Shown: positions 22,579-34,450 of the stretch, piece after piece
How the letters are laid out: each line of letters opens with the position of its first letter
Numbering within the stretch: position 1 is the stretch's first letter
Origin: Hypericum androsaemum
Lineage: Eukaryota; Streptophyta; Magnoliopsida; Malpighiales; Hypericaceae
Direction of reading: 5' to 3'
NCBI GenBank assembly: GCA_963995505.1
Contig: OZ023197.1
Coordinates: 13,514,475-13,578,474 of the forward strand
DNA length: 64,000 bases
Program-made: the position numbers and the translations under genes
Notes under the pieces: model-generated
Told to the model about the DNA's origin: nothing
The model's input: only the letters and a program-made list of their open reading frames with translations
Database searches by the model: none

Positions 22579-23566
22579 TTTACTTTTGAGTTGCTCGTTA
22601 ATTTTTTTTTGCAGAATATGTAATTCGTTTACTGCAGATGATATCATCATATAAGAGGCTCATCGGGTAAGACAGCTAAGTTGATTTCTTCTTTACTCTG
22701 TATTTGGCAAATCATACCAGCTAACTAGATCGAGATGGGAATATAATGAAGTCCTATCCTAGCCATTCCGAAAGGTTCAAGAAGCAATGGCAGTTAGCTA
22801 GTTTTCGAACTTGAAGCCTATCATTCGAATTTTCTAAACAAATTCACATGGATGATCAGATAGACAGAGCATCATAAACTTCTCATACTAGCCCAAGATA
22901 ACATGCAGTTCTGGCTTGAGGAAGATTGTGGGAAGTGCATTTATGCTGACTTGGGGTAGAAAACATCGGTTACCTGGAGAATGCGTCGGAGTTCTGTTGC
23001 TCTAGCTATTTAAGGTCGGCTGCCCAAGCAGGCACATCGACGCCAGTTACGAGGGAAATTGGAATAAGGTAGAGACTGATGCTTTCATGATCGAGCTACG
23101 ATCATCGAGATCTAAAGCATTTCACCACAATCTGGATCAAGGCGTCTCTATCCATCTACTCATTCTGATCAACAAGAAATATCGGCATTGCATTGTCAAT
23201 GCTCTACAAGAACAATACAGTATGCAGTCAACAATTTGAGTATTTGTCTATCTGATATAAACCTATCTTTGCCTGCATTTTGCAGCAGAGTATCTCGCAA
23301 CAAAATGATGGCAGATTGGCAAGAATTAGGCCTAGAACCTTATATTAGCTGTCTCCAATAATACTTTTATCTCATCCTACACTTATTGAAGGATTACAAC
23401 AAGCATATACTGTTAAGTTTTGCAAAAGAATTGAGTTTCATATTTCTATTATTGGCCATTATAGCTCTACGATATTCCCATTCGCACCACCATTGCACCT
23501 CTGATGACCGAGACGAAAAGTTCATCAGACAAAAATCTGGCGTCCCAAATGTATCATACTAATCAG
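22579..23566. other. Intergenic region between convergent genes
   Basis: About 1 kb between the 3' ends of the RRM gene (plus) and the cyclin gene (minus). It should hold both 3' UTRs. No further feature recognised. Confidence 0.5.
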
Positions 23567-26500
23567 CTAGCAAGCGAACTGTAGTAACCATTCCAGATTC
23601 TGTCACCATCAAATGGAGACAATCAGCAGAAGAAAAATCCAAAACCAGATCAGTGAGCCTTTATCGGGGCACAAACTACAAACTTGTGAAAAAACAGATA
23701 TACGATCTCATACCTGAATGCATTCTTGCAGGTCGTTGTCTTTTGTTCTGACATGAACCTGAAAATCCAAACAACCAATTAGACACAGATGAAGCATACA
23801 TAGAGAGGAGGTCCACTATCACTTGCCGTACTAGTTCAGAGCCGAAAAACCGATTGCAGCAAATAAACCCACAAAGGAAAAAGAGCTGTTCTCTGTACCT
23901 CACTGACACGTTGGTAGGTCGACATGTGATTGCTCTCATGAGAAGCCAGAATGACAAGGGAGGCTGCAACTGTTGAAGGCCAGTAGCCAAGCTGTTCATG
24001 ATCTGCTATTGCCAGCACGGCGAGATATTTGGCCCTCTTCTCCACTTGTTTGTCAGCTCCAGCAACCTTAATGTAAAACCTGCAAACAGATCATAGAGCG
24101 TCGATCTAGAATGCGAGGTCCAAATTTACAATCATATGATTAGATGTCTAGATTCTTTGTCTTTAACCACAAAGCACATCAAAAGCAAGCGAACGTGAAG
24201 TTGCTAATATGATGAAGCTACGAGAACAACAGAAGAGCAAGAATGGAAGTTACCCCAGAAAGTTGTAGATGGTGGGAGAGAAGCACTGGAATTTGAGGAC
24301 CTCCTGAACCAACCATTCCATGGCCACAACTTCGCACCTGCTGTACACCTCGCTTCTCACGGAGAACTGCTTTTTCTTCACACTGAAATTCACCCACGGC
24401 AAATGGAAAATTCATATCAACGTAGGATTCTCGCTTCAATCCGAGGAACTGGTGAATTAGAAGGGTAAAAAACCTAGAGGTACGCTCTCCACCGTAAACT
24501 GAACCCTATATTTTTAGCTATTTGGTACATGCAATTGCAAGGGTGTGATGATGAATCAATGGACGTTACCTATTGTAGGGCTGGTTTTCTTCAATCCTGG
24601 TGGACAATGCAAGACAAGCGATACCGACAATTTGAAGCTTCCTTTTGTCGCTGAAGAAGCCTTTGCTCAGGAAACGGTCCAAAAGGCTTACCGCGAGGAA
24701 CATAGTCCCCGGTTGAAGCTCCCATGAATGCTGTTCGTGAAAACCAAAAGGCACCGAAGACGTTGAGAGAATTTAATTGGAAGAAACTTGTAACAAATAG
24801 AAATTAAATCCGGCATTAAAAGAATATAAATAAGTTTGACAGAGATTCACCAAAGTAGTAGTTTAAAATAGTGTAAATCTGTTTTCAATTGAATATAGTT
24901 CTGCATAACATTAAATTGGATTTATTATTCGGCGACATTGTAGCACGAGGCTAGAATTCAACCGATTTAAATAGCGACCGCAGGCTAGTAATTAATTAGG
25001 TCAAATAATATAATACGGTCCTTTTCATGATTTTCACCGATCGCGACATAACGCAACAAACTGAAATAAACTCCAAAAGTGATCAATTATAAATATCAAA
25101 TGACAATACCGAAACAAATAGCATAAACTTGGCAAGCTTCAATATATCGAATCAACTGTCGAAGAGCTGACGTGGCAACAAAAACTGGCCCACGCCTAAA
25201 ACGCGTGCTCGGTACTTCTTCTTGAACTAACTAAGCCAATGTGCTCCGTTTCTAGACTTTAGACAACGGCAGCTCAACCCGTCGCCACTCGCCTGGCGGC
25301 GCCGATTGAACTGCCTCGGCGACTGGCGGCGTCTATTTCAACTTTTAGGGAACAACATTAACTAACTAACTATAACTCGCGAATCATTGAGAAACTAATT
25401 ATTATTATATTCCATGGCAGAAGAGGAAACGAAGTGATTACCTCGGCGATCCAGTGGACCATAAGTGAGCGTTGCTCGACGATGAGATCGCCGCAGTCCG
25501 TAGTTGACCGGTAGCCCTCGCTATAGTCGTAGCACATCGCGTGCCTTCTCTCCCTCTCCCTTAGCCTCCCATAGCTCTCTTCCTCCTCCTCGTCTTCAAA
25601 CCTCACAAACTTGTGATAGAAAATTCCCAATTCAAAATATGAAGAAGAAATTAATTCGAAATGGAGCGAGTTAGTTAAGTTTAAACGATTTACGTACGTT
25701 GAGCTCCGTTTCGTTGAACGAGTTTGACCTGCTCGGAAAGCAGGACGACCTCGAGAAGTGGTTCCGGAACTGGATCAGGAGGGAGAAGGTCGGTGAGGGA
25801 TGGGAATCCTCGCCGGCCGATTTCTCGGAGAACTCGCTGTCGGTGCTCAGGAGCAACGTCGACACCGAGAAATCCGACGAGTCCGCGGTGCACGACGACG
25901 AGCAGTAATCACCATTGTTATCCTTGCTATTATCACGATCCTCATTCAAGAAACCGTAGTAGTCCGAAACGACATCGTCTTCGTCGTCGTCGCTACCGAG
26001 CTTCTCTTCGCAGGCGAGGTCCGAGACGATGTCGTAGCCAGCGTTCTTAGTGGAAGCTTCAAAAGAGACCTGATCCGAATCCTTCACCGTCTTCAAGGAG
26101 GACATGCAGGAGAAGGACTTCTCGGCCACGGAGTTAGAAGCGAACGAAACAGAGTCGTTGGCGGCGGCAGCCTTGGCGTTGGCTCCGTCGTGACAATACT
26201 CCACGAGGCAGGAGGAAGTCTCGCTCACTTGAACCTCTTCATTTTCTTTGATCCGCCGAGTCCGCTCGGCACCGTTCACTTCCACGTCTTCGCGAGGACG
26301 TTTCCGCCCCGAGGAGTAGCTTGCGACGTCCTCGCAACCGTACGACCTGAGGTTAGTGCACGTGCTGGCCGAGTAGTCCTCCTCCACCTCCTCCGCCTCA
26401 GGCGGCGGGAGCTTCTCATACTTCTTAGAAGGAAGCCGGATCGGGGAGATCGGAGACCGGAGCTTCCGGTTAAGCTTGGTTCGTTGCTTCCTGAAGGACG

Positions 26501-26570
26501 ACGGCGCCGTTTGTTTAGCCACTCGTAGCACTGGCTCGGCCTTCCTCGTAGGTCTTGGTCTTAGCTTCAT
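23567..26570 (-). CDS. SDS: Meiotic cyclin SOLO DANCERS (SDS)-like
   Basis: Seven exons (26570-25698, 25609-25442, 24730-24570, 24382-24254, 24079-23899, 23758-23714, 23599-23567) join to about 529 aa; Arabidopsis SDS is somewhat longer. The N-terminal 290 residues are Lys/Arg-rich at first, then Ser/Asp/Glu-rich, and carry the SDS-type blocks [10 protein letters not shown] and [11 protein letters not shown]. The cyclin box follows: [70 protein letters not shown] and [19 protein letters not shown] is a plant-specific cyclin needed for homologue pairing and DMC1-dependent crossing-over in male and female meiocytes. The order of blocks matches SDS better than B- or D-type cyclins. The last two short exons are less certain than the rest. 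Confidence 0.92.
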
Positions 26571-26609
26571 TTTCTGTTTCGTTTTTCTCTTGCGCTCTCC
26601 ACGATGTTG

Positions 26610-26766
26610 AATTTAATGTGAGAGAGAGAGAGGCGGTTACTAGCGCGGGTGAAGAGGAAGAAGAAGAGTTCGAGTACTTATAGGCTGTGTCTCTCTCATG
26701 AGAGGCGGAGGGCTTCTGTGCATGGAGACTGGGGTCCACTAACGTGAGAGAGAGAGAGAGAGAGTG
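26610..26766. repeat. GA/CT microsatellites upstream of SDS
   Basis: GAGAGAGAGAGAG runs at about 26622-26632 and 26743-26762 flank a 110-bp stretch just upstream of the cyclin start. GA/CT tracts are common in plant 5' UTRs and core promoters. Confidence 0.8.
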
Positions 26767-27517
26767 GGGAAGTTAGTTATGCTCTATTGTGCACGCACAT
26801 GGCCTCTAACTACACACTAAACGTACCACCAAAAAATCGACCCAAAAAAAAACGTACCACCAAAAAAGCTTACCAAAAACAACTGCACACTAAACGGGCA
26901 TTTTTAGGTTTTTTTTTGTTGGGTGAAACGCAGTGCAATATAGCAACAGAATTTGATAGGAATAAATTATTCTAATTTAAATCAAAATATATCGAATTAG
27001 AAAAGTTTTGCCCCTCCCAAAAATTTCGCCTGGTTCATACCATTCTTTCCTAAGCGCTGTCAGGGATACTCTCGCGATTTTTCAATTATAAAATGTGTTT
27101 TTTTGTTTTTTTTCAAAAGTTGAATTTATTAAAATTCATACAAAATAAGAATATGAGTTTGAATTTAAAATTTGAAGTTGCATTATTTATATTTTTTAAA
27201 ATGCTTAAAGCTATAATAAAAAATAAAAGATACAACTTTCCATTTTTAATAAACCACCGGATCGAAAGATCAATTTAACTATAATCTTCGGTGTAAAGTT
27301 TCCAAATACCTTTTATCGTGACTGCATTTGCGACTCAATTACAATCAAAGTTTTCGACCGTAACCGCGCAATTTAAATATGAACATGCCAAAAACCTCAA
27401 AACATTTCATATCACATAATATGCCCTATTATCTACTAAATAAAATGACATATTATTTTTAACTACTCGAATTTAAATTATTTTATTTGGGGAGATATTA
27501 GCTTAAGCTACAGAAAA
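26767..27517. other. Intergenic stretch
   Basis: AT-rich, with A-runs and no supported gene. It lies between the SDS promoter and the snoRNA promoter. Confidence 0.5.
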
Positions 27518-27691
27518 TGGGCCACCGGTCATAACTCATAACAAAGCCCGAGGTACCCCGGCCCACTCGTTAAACCCAAGCAACCCACTTGAAATTCCCA
27601 ACAAACACAATCAATCGGCTAGGGTTTTTCCTCGGGGGAAAAAAATCTCTCCCCCTCTCTCTCCGCCGCTCAAACTCGAAGGATATAAATA
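27518..27691 (+). promoter_or_regulatory. Site II / telo-box / TATA promoter of the snoRNA gene
   Basis: TGGGCC at 27518, GGCCCA (reverse of TGGGCC) at 27560, a telo-box CTAGGGTTT at 27619 and TATAAATA at 27684. Site II elements paired with a telo-box are typical of plant genes for ribosomal proteins and snoRNAs. The TATA box lies about 110 bp upstream of the snoRNA. Confidence 0.65.
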
Positions 27692-27792
27692 GCTCTCCAT
27701 CTTCTCATCCTTGCTTTCAATGGTTATTTTTATTATTTATTTTTAGTTTCTTATTTATATTCTTTTTCAAACCGGTTTTATTATTTTAGACC

Positions 27793-27882
27793 TGCCTCTG
27801 GTGATGATCAAAAAAATAACTTTCGTTCTTCCGAGATTTTCACATGCGGAGAAATTTTTTGGAGACCTGAACTGAAGAGGCA
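27793..27882 (+). ncRNA. C/D-box small nucleolar RNA
   Basis: A perfect 7-bp terminal stem (TGCCTCT at 27793-27799, AGAGGCA at 27876-27882) encloses box C GTGATGA at 27801-27807 and box D CTGA at 27872-27875. The geometry and about 90-nt length are canonical for C/D snoRNAs that guide rRNA 2'-O-methylation. The sequence before box D (GGAGACCTGAA) would pair with TTCAGGTCTCC in a target RNA. An internal C'/D' pair is possible but not clear. From memory this resembles a large-subunit rRNA stretch, which is unverified. The promoter elements just upstream support an independently transcribed gene. I cannot assign a known snoRNA name. Confidence 0.75.
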
Positions 27883-28153
27883 TTACAATTGTTAACTGTG
27901 GTTTTAATTCTTGAGTACAGTTTGGTCATCGTTCACAATACCGAAGTTTTTGGTTTTGAAGCCAAAAGTGGTAGTTTTGTAACTGTGACCATGATTACTT
28001 GTGATTTTTGAAATCATTGTGATAGTTCTTATTAATGAGTCGACTTAATATTATCAAGTATTAATGGTCCTTTACTTGATGAATTTTAAAGTGGTTATTA
28101 ACTATCAAATGTCCCAAATATAACAATGGCCGGCTTTATGTCTGAATATTTTC
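27883..28153. other. Intergenic, possible 3' part of the snoRNA transcript
   Basis: No second C/D box pair or ORF was found between the snoRNA and the Copia element. Confidence 0.45.
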
Positions 28154-28158
28154 CTACT

Positions 28159-28681
28159 TGTTGGACCTTGGGCCCATTAGGCAATTATTATTGTGCCTAA
28201 TTGGGCCCGGGCCCATTAGGCCCAAAAAGTTGGGTTGGATGGGCCGGTCAACCCGAGTTGACCGGCCCGATGCCATGCAAGCGCTGGCGCAAAGCTATAG
28301 GTAGCTTCGCCACGTGGCAGGCATGCGGTCGAAAGTGCCACGTGGCGCGCCACGTGGCGCGTTTTCATTAGCCGGACTTTCCTATAAAAGGTGAAATCCG
28401 GCTGGATCAATTAGGAACTTTGCCCACAACCACTCAATAAGAAAGGAAAATTCTGGATTAGTTCCTGAATTTTGAACAGATTTTTAATAGAGAAAATCTC
28501 GTGAAAATTAATTACGAATCCGTTCAAACGTGATCGTAATTCGACTAGCACGAAGACATTGCGGACCCGAGCCTGTGGACCTCTTGCTTCAACAAGTAAG
28601 TGATTTATTATTAACGAATTAGTTTGTTAATTAAACGGATTTAACACGTAATTACTCGTTAATTACGCGTCGAATCTGTCA
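28159..28681 (+). repeat. 5' LTR (523 bp) of the Copia element
   Basis: It has a TATA box TATAAAAG at 28383-28390 and three CACGTG G-boxes just upstream (28311, 28339, 28351). It lacks about 135 bp that the 3' LTR has. Confidence 0.93.
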
Positions 28682-28683
28682 AT

Positions 28684-28695
28684 TGGTATCAGAGC
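28684..28695 (+). other. Primer-binding site
   Basis: TGGTATCAGAGC, two bases after the 5' LTR, matching initiator tRNA-Met. Confidence 0.9.
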
Positions 28696-28699
28696 GTGG

Positions 28700-29890
28700 T
28701 TGAAACCATGTTTTGATGATAATATGATATTTTAATTCAAATAATTATGTGATTTTTTGGGTTAAAAATCGTATTAATTGTGATTTTATTGAAAATCATA
28801 ATCTGTTGGACTTTAAAATAATTAATTTAGAACCAGCGGGACTAAATTAAATTTTGCCTAACCGCGCGGGCAAATTCGCGCACGCGCAAAACTTTAAGGT
28901 ACCAATCTAAATTTTGACCGCTTACGTGGCACCTGCGTGTCATGGACTTCGGTGTAATTTTTGGAAAACTTGGGGATTGATTGGAAATTTTCCCAAAAAT
29001 CCCAAAATCAAAAATAAACCCTAATCGGGCGATTTGGGCGATTTCGTCCGAAATCGAATTCCGTCGATTTCGTCAAAAATTCGACGATTTCGACGCAGTA
29101 GATCGACGATAGTCGATTCTCCGGCTTCTCCTCGACATTTCGATATCACTTTTGTGGATCGATGTCCCCGGAAAACGAAGATCGACGCCGACGATGACGG
29201 AGAGACGCGGAACGGAGAAGACAACCGCGACGGAGAACGGCTGGACGACGGCCCGCGAGGCTGATATGGCCGTGCTCGCGAGGCCGAGACGAGTCGATTG
29301 CGACCGGTCTCGGTCGTTCTTTCGCCGCCGTTACGCGGCGGTCGCCTTCGCAGTCGGGGAGAGAGAAAGAGAAAGGGAAATATGTGAGGGGCAAAATTAT
29401 AATTTCATGATTTTTTCCCAAAAATATTTATACCCGGGTCAAGAAAATCAAAAAATCGGACGGATTGGCATGGTTTCTTGGTTCGACCCAACCTGATTTA
29501 CGGTCAATTTTGACTTAAATTGGACTTAAATATTGGTTTTTTTCCTTTTTTAATTGGATAAAATCAGTTTTTATTCAATTAAAATCCAATAAATTGATAA
29601 AAAATTTTGAGAAATTTTTGTCAATTAGGTTTATTAAAATTATAACGATATTTTTAATAAACTTAAAAAGAAAATATTTTGGAACGAGTTCCGAGATATG
29701 TTAAATTTAACTAAAATCACATGAATGGGTCCATAGTATGATCATCAAAAGATTGAAAAATGAGTTTTTCAATCCTATTTTGGGAGAATATGAGAATTAA
29801 CCCGAAATTGAATTGCAATTGTTGCAAGATTTGATGGATACTGGAGGAAGGTATCTGAACTTCTGAGCAACGGAACTTCGACAGAAGATT
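28700..29890. other. Untranslated leader of the Copia element
   Basis: Follows the primer-binding site. The middle (29000-29360) is rich in CG and CGAC repeats that give chance open frames on both strands. No gag domain was found. Confidence 0.55.
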
Positions 29891-29929
29891 TTGAAGCGCC
29901 GTTTACCGCTGCGTGTGCCTCAGGATGAC

Positions 29930-30391
29930 ATGTTTGTTATCGTCGAGCACATTGAGGCTGTTCACCGGGAGATGCAAGAATGCATCTGGGCCGGAGGTTA
30001 CGATCATGGAGAGGACTGGCACTCTATGTTTCAAGACCTCCTGGTCACGCTAAAAATTCAAGAAGATATGAGTATCTTCTCGGCACCTGAGTTCAATACC
30101 CATAGAGATGCTCTCTATGGTTTGATTCACTATCTCGAGGAGAGGGGTCTTCTCAGAGAAATGATACCTTCTCCTGTTCTGGAGCTGCGAAGCGGTTTGA
30201 TCTTGAACCGCTACCTCGCTAAGGAATACCATTACAGTTTTCCTCCGCTCCTGATCATCTGGATCATGGATTCAATTCCAGTTCCGGCAAGTACCCTGGA
30301 ACTTCTCGCCGGATCGTCCTCGCACCCGGTCCCCACAGGATCGTCCTCGCACCCGGTCCCCACAGGAGGTCTCAAGAGAATTTCAACATGA
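29930..30391 (+). CDS. Unrecognised ORF (153 aa) inside the Copia element
   Basis: An ATG at 29930 opens a frame to 30391; the open frame extends upstream without an ATG to about 29870. The protein has a plausible globular composition (VEHIEAVHREMQECIWAGGY, LYGLIHYLEERGLLREM) and does not look like gag, which should occupy this site. It ends with a perfectly duplicated 27-bp stretch encoding GSSSHPVPT twice. It may be captured host sequence or part of another element. I recognise no family. Confidence 0.35.
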   Translation: MFVIVEHIEAVHREMQECIWAGGYDHGEDWHSMFQDLLVTLKIQEDMSIFSAPEFNTHRDALYGLIHYLEERGLLREMIPSPVLELRSGLILNRYLAKEYHYSFPPLLIIWIMDSIPVPASTLELLAGSSSHPVPTGSSSHPVPTGGLKRIST

Positions 30392-31142
30392 CTACTTGCA
30401 GAATTGAGAACAGCCTTTAGAGCTTAATAAATGGGTGATTGCAGTTAGCACGGGAAAAGGATTGGCAAAGCTTGATCATCACGACTAAGCTTTCTCTACC
30501 TCTACCTTTATGTTAATTGCTATCATATTCTTCGTTAATCTTTTGTGCTTTATTAACATGCTTAGCGAGTAGTTCTCTTGTGAGTGTGATGCCCTAATTA
30601 TGTGATTACTCGTCTATGTTAGCTATGGTTTGATTATCTTTCGTAGTAGTTATCAATTGATGATCTTAATGCTTAATCTAACTTGATCACTTAGATTATG
30701 ATATTTAGTTGATAATAATGGACCGGAAGGCATTAGAATCAACGGAAGAGTCAATTGACATGTCTTAAGGTATTAATGAGGAATCTTGATACTAAGGGAT
30801 AACCCGATAGGAGTTAACTTCATAATTGAGTTTAGTTTAGTTCTTGGTCTAATTAATGAGCGGAAGCGTTGGTTAGTAATCATGATCTACTCTAGCTTAG
30901 TTTTGTCATCCTAATGAGCGGAAGCATTAGGGAGATGCACTAGAACACTCCGGGTACTAGTTAGAACTTCATAAAAACCAAAGTCTCGACATAGGTGGGT
31001 AGTCCATAAGGGTATCGTGCTCGTTTATCTCCATTGATTTACAACTCATCTTTTATTTGCGTTTCTGATTTCATTTATTTACCTGCAATCTTTACAATCT
31101 TTTAATTCTCTCGCTTCACAGAATTATTTGCATTGATTTTGT
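30392..31142. other. Foreign non-coding segment inside the Copia element
   Basis: AT-rich sequence with related short phrases such as AATGAGCGGAAGCGTTGG and AATGAGCGGAAGCATTAG, ending TTGTGTGGCAG right at the point where the integrase frame resumes. The style resembles the untranslated region of another retroelement or an intron. It stands where protease and the N-terminal integrase should be. Confidence 0.5.
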
Positions 31143-33507
31143 GTGGCAGAGGCAAGTTTGCCTATATCATTCTATGGAGATGCGCTCCTGACTGCCGCAT
31201 ACGTTCTAAACCGTATTCCATCTAAATCTGTTACAGCCACTTCTTACGAAATGTGGACAGATCGGAAGCCCGATTTATCCTATTTTAAGCTATGGGGGTG
31301 TGCGTCATATGTCTATTCTACCTCAAGTACTTTCGGTAAATTAGGACCGAGAGGTAGAAAAAGTATCTTTATAAGATACCCAGAGGTATCTAAAGGGTAC
31401 GTCGTGGGTGAACTGGACAATGGACATGTAACAGAATTTGAATCACGCGATGTCACATTTTTGGAAAATAAATTTCCAAAGTTGGGGGAGGTTAGTAGTA
31501 ACCTTACCCTTTATGAGACAAATGAACCAGAATTATCTGGATCACTTCTTTCGAGTGGGAGAATTGAGGAGGAAGATAGAGATTTTCTAACTCAAAATAA
31601 TCTGGAAGGTCGTGATCTAAGTCCTGAAAGGGAGGTAATTCCTTATTCCAGTGGGAGTACGATTCCTGGATATGATGAATATATGAGAGACGTTTATCAA
31701 AACCGGGAATACCGTAGGTCTAGCAGAACTAGCATACCACGCCGACGATTTGACATCGAAGGCGAGGCTAATGCGTTCTTGGTATCACTAAAGAAATTTG
31801 GTGGTCCAAGTGAAATTCTTCTGGCCATCCTGCAGGATGAAGATGAACCAAAGAATGCATCTGGAGCTTTGTCATCTCCAAAATAAAATGAATGGATGAA
31901 TGCAATGGAAGAAGAAATGTCTTCTATGATCAAAAACCAGGTTTGGGATCTGGTTAACCTACCTAAGGAGCGTAGGGCAATTGGGAATAAGTGGATTCTC
32001 AAAATCAAGCGCAATGCAGATGGCAGTATCGAAAGATACAAAGCGCGTTTGATTGTCCAAGGGTTTAAACAACAGGCTGGGATAGACTATGAGGAGACTT
32101 TTGCACCTGTTGTTAGGTTTACGTCAATTAGGGTCATTTTAGCTATGGTTGCTAACATGAATCTAGAATTATATCAAATGGATGTAAAGACTGCTTTTCT
32201 CCACGGAGAATTGGATGAAAAAATCTATATGATTCAGCCTGAGGGCTACGTTCAAAAAGGGTGCGAACACAAAGTTTGCAAATTGAATAGATCAATTTAT
32301 GGCCTTAAGCAGTCAATTAGGTTTACGTCAATTAGGGTCATTTTAGCTATGGTTGCTAACATGAATCTAGAATTATATCAAATGGATGTAAAGACTGCTT
32401 TTCTCCACGGAGAATTGGATGAAAAAATCTATATGATTCAGCCTGAGGGCTACGTTCAAAAAGGGTGCGAACACAAAGTTTGCAAATTGAATAGATCAAT
32501 TTATGGCCTTAAGCAGTCGTCAAGACAGTGGTATATTTGCTTTCATAATAGCTGGAAATGACATGGGATTTCTTGTCGAAATCAAAGATTGGTTATCTTC
32601 CAACTTTGAAATGAAAGACATGGGTGAAGCGGATTACATACTCGGAGTTAAGATTTCGAGGAATCGTTCGAAGAGAATAGTGTCTCTTTCACAAGAGACA
32701 TATATTCACAAAGTAGTAGAACATTTCAATTGTGATCACAGTAACCCAAAGTATGTCCCATTGTTTAAAGGTCATAATTTGTGTAAGGACATGTGCCCAA
32801 AAATAGCTAAACAACGTAGGGACATGGAGAAGATTCCTTATGCCAATGCAGTTGGATGCGTGATGTACGCAATGTTGTGTACTAGACCTGACATTTGCTA
32901 TGCTGTTGGAATAGCAAGCAGATATCAGTCTGATCCAGGCAGTGCTCACTGGAAGGCTGTCAAAGGGATTTTGAAATATTTGAACACTACTGCAGAATAC
33001 TCCTTGTGCTATCAAGGTCGTGACCTGATATTGAGTGGCTATACTGATGCTGATTGGAGAGGCGACGTGGACAAGAAAAAGTCTACATCTGGATTCATTT
33101 TCTTGTTGAACGGGGGTGCTATCTCATGGAGTAGTAAGAAGCAAACATGTGTATCCCTGTCAACAATGGAAGCGGAATATGTAGCTTCAGCTCATGCTGC
33201 ACAAGAAGTGGTATGGTTGAAGAGATTCTTAAGCCATCTCTCCCTGATCAACTCGACGGAGCCCGTAAGTTTATTCTGCGACAACCAGGCAGCTATAGCA
33301 TATGCTAAGGATCCTAGATTCCATAGCAGAGCTAAGCATATAGATATTAAATTTCAATTTGTTAGAAATTTAATAAAATATAAAGAACTGCGTATGAAAC
33401 ACATATCTATACGAGATATGGCCGCAGATCCAATGACTAAAGCATTACCTCGAGAAGTGTTTGAGAAACATGTTAAGTCATTGGGTTTACGACGGTTTCA
33501 TTTGTAA
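31143..33507 (+). pseudogene. Copia pol remnant: integrase C-end, reverse transcriptase, RNase H
   Basis: 31143-31886 encodes the C-terminal part of a Copia integrase (NRIPSKSV, YFKLWGCASYVY). A TAA at 31884-31886 separates it from the reverse transcriptase in the same frame (WDLVNLPKERRAIGNKWILK, FLHGELDEKIYM). Within that domain a 204-bp segment is duplicated in tandem. Just after SSRQWY the sequence jumps to AGNDMGFLVEIKDWL in another frame; the stretch that should carry the YVDD catalytic motif is gone. The RNase H domain at 32580-33507 is otherwise complete (SGYTDADWRGD, STMEAEYVA, FCDNQAAIAYAKDP, HIDIKFQFVR). The element cannot encode an active polymerase. Confidence 0.93.
32113..32518 (+). 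repeat. In-frame 204-bp tandem duplication in the reverse transcriptase
   Basis: TTAGGTTTACGTCAATTAGG through GGCCTTAAGCAGTC occurs at 32113-32314 and again at 32317-32518, essentially identical. The offset is exactly 204 bp, so 68 codons are repeated in frame. Confidence 0.93.
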
Positions 33508-34450
33508 TCCAATTAGTTGGAATAAAGAATTTTTATTTGGCAATATGAGTTAAAAGTGAAACATGTCGAACAGAGAAGTAGCCCACTCACACGGGTGTTT
33601 ACTTCAGTGGGAGTCAAGAAGTTGATTCCTAGATGAGATGAGGCAGTTATTGGACATACATAAGTGCATGTCCTATGACGGAATGCCGTCTTGCTCAAGA
33701 GCAAGTTTCCTTATGGGATGCAGGAATAAGTTGCTGCATTTGGATTTTCTACAATCCATATGATAAGATATAAGTGGAACTTATCATACTGTCTGTCCTA
33801 TTAGCCTAGAGTTAAGCTAAGGCTGATACTCTAGTATGGTGTTAAATGACATGTGTTCCTTTATAAAAGAAAAGTACGCCGTAACACGTGATTAGTATCA
33901 TGTGTGCTACTCGACCACTGGATGGGATGAAAATGTTGAGTGATTTGACAATCCCTGGTGTGAGACCAATTTTCGAGAACTGTGATTTCCGAAATCTACC
34001 CTTAAGATCCTAAACGTATTCTGGAAGTATGATCCAGTGCTGCTAGCTTGGAAAGTTCATGAAAAAGTTATGGCATAGCGATTCGACCTGGCAGGGCTGA
34101 CCAGAAAAGCAGGCTGTATCATTATGAAAAGAATATAGTTAAGGGAGAAGGAACTCTGTTCATCACATTCTGAGTTTCGTGGTTCAGGTGCACCAATTGT
34201 ATTGAAAAGTACAATAGTGAACCCGAAAATAATTGTTTGAAATCACTGATGTGAACAATGGAATGTGACATGAGTCCTGGGGTAATAGCATACATTATAC
34301 AAGAAGGTAGTCGAGATGCTACTATTCAAATAGCCTGGGTGTCTGTGCTCTTGAATTTTGCTTAACATACTCGACGTGTGCTGGTCGCACAAAATCCTTT
34401 AAAGAAATCTGATAACTGTTGATCAAGGTCAATAATAATTGAGTGGGAGA

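Noticed and set aside
25800..26528. 242-aa open frame on the plus strand
   Set aside because: Antisense to SDS exon 1; the SDS reading has conserved blocks and splice sites.
29021..29496. Arg/Asp-rich frames on both strands
   Set aside because: CG-rich leader of the Copia element; both strands open by composition and neither resembles gag.
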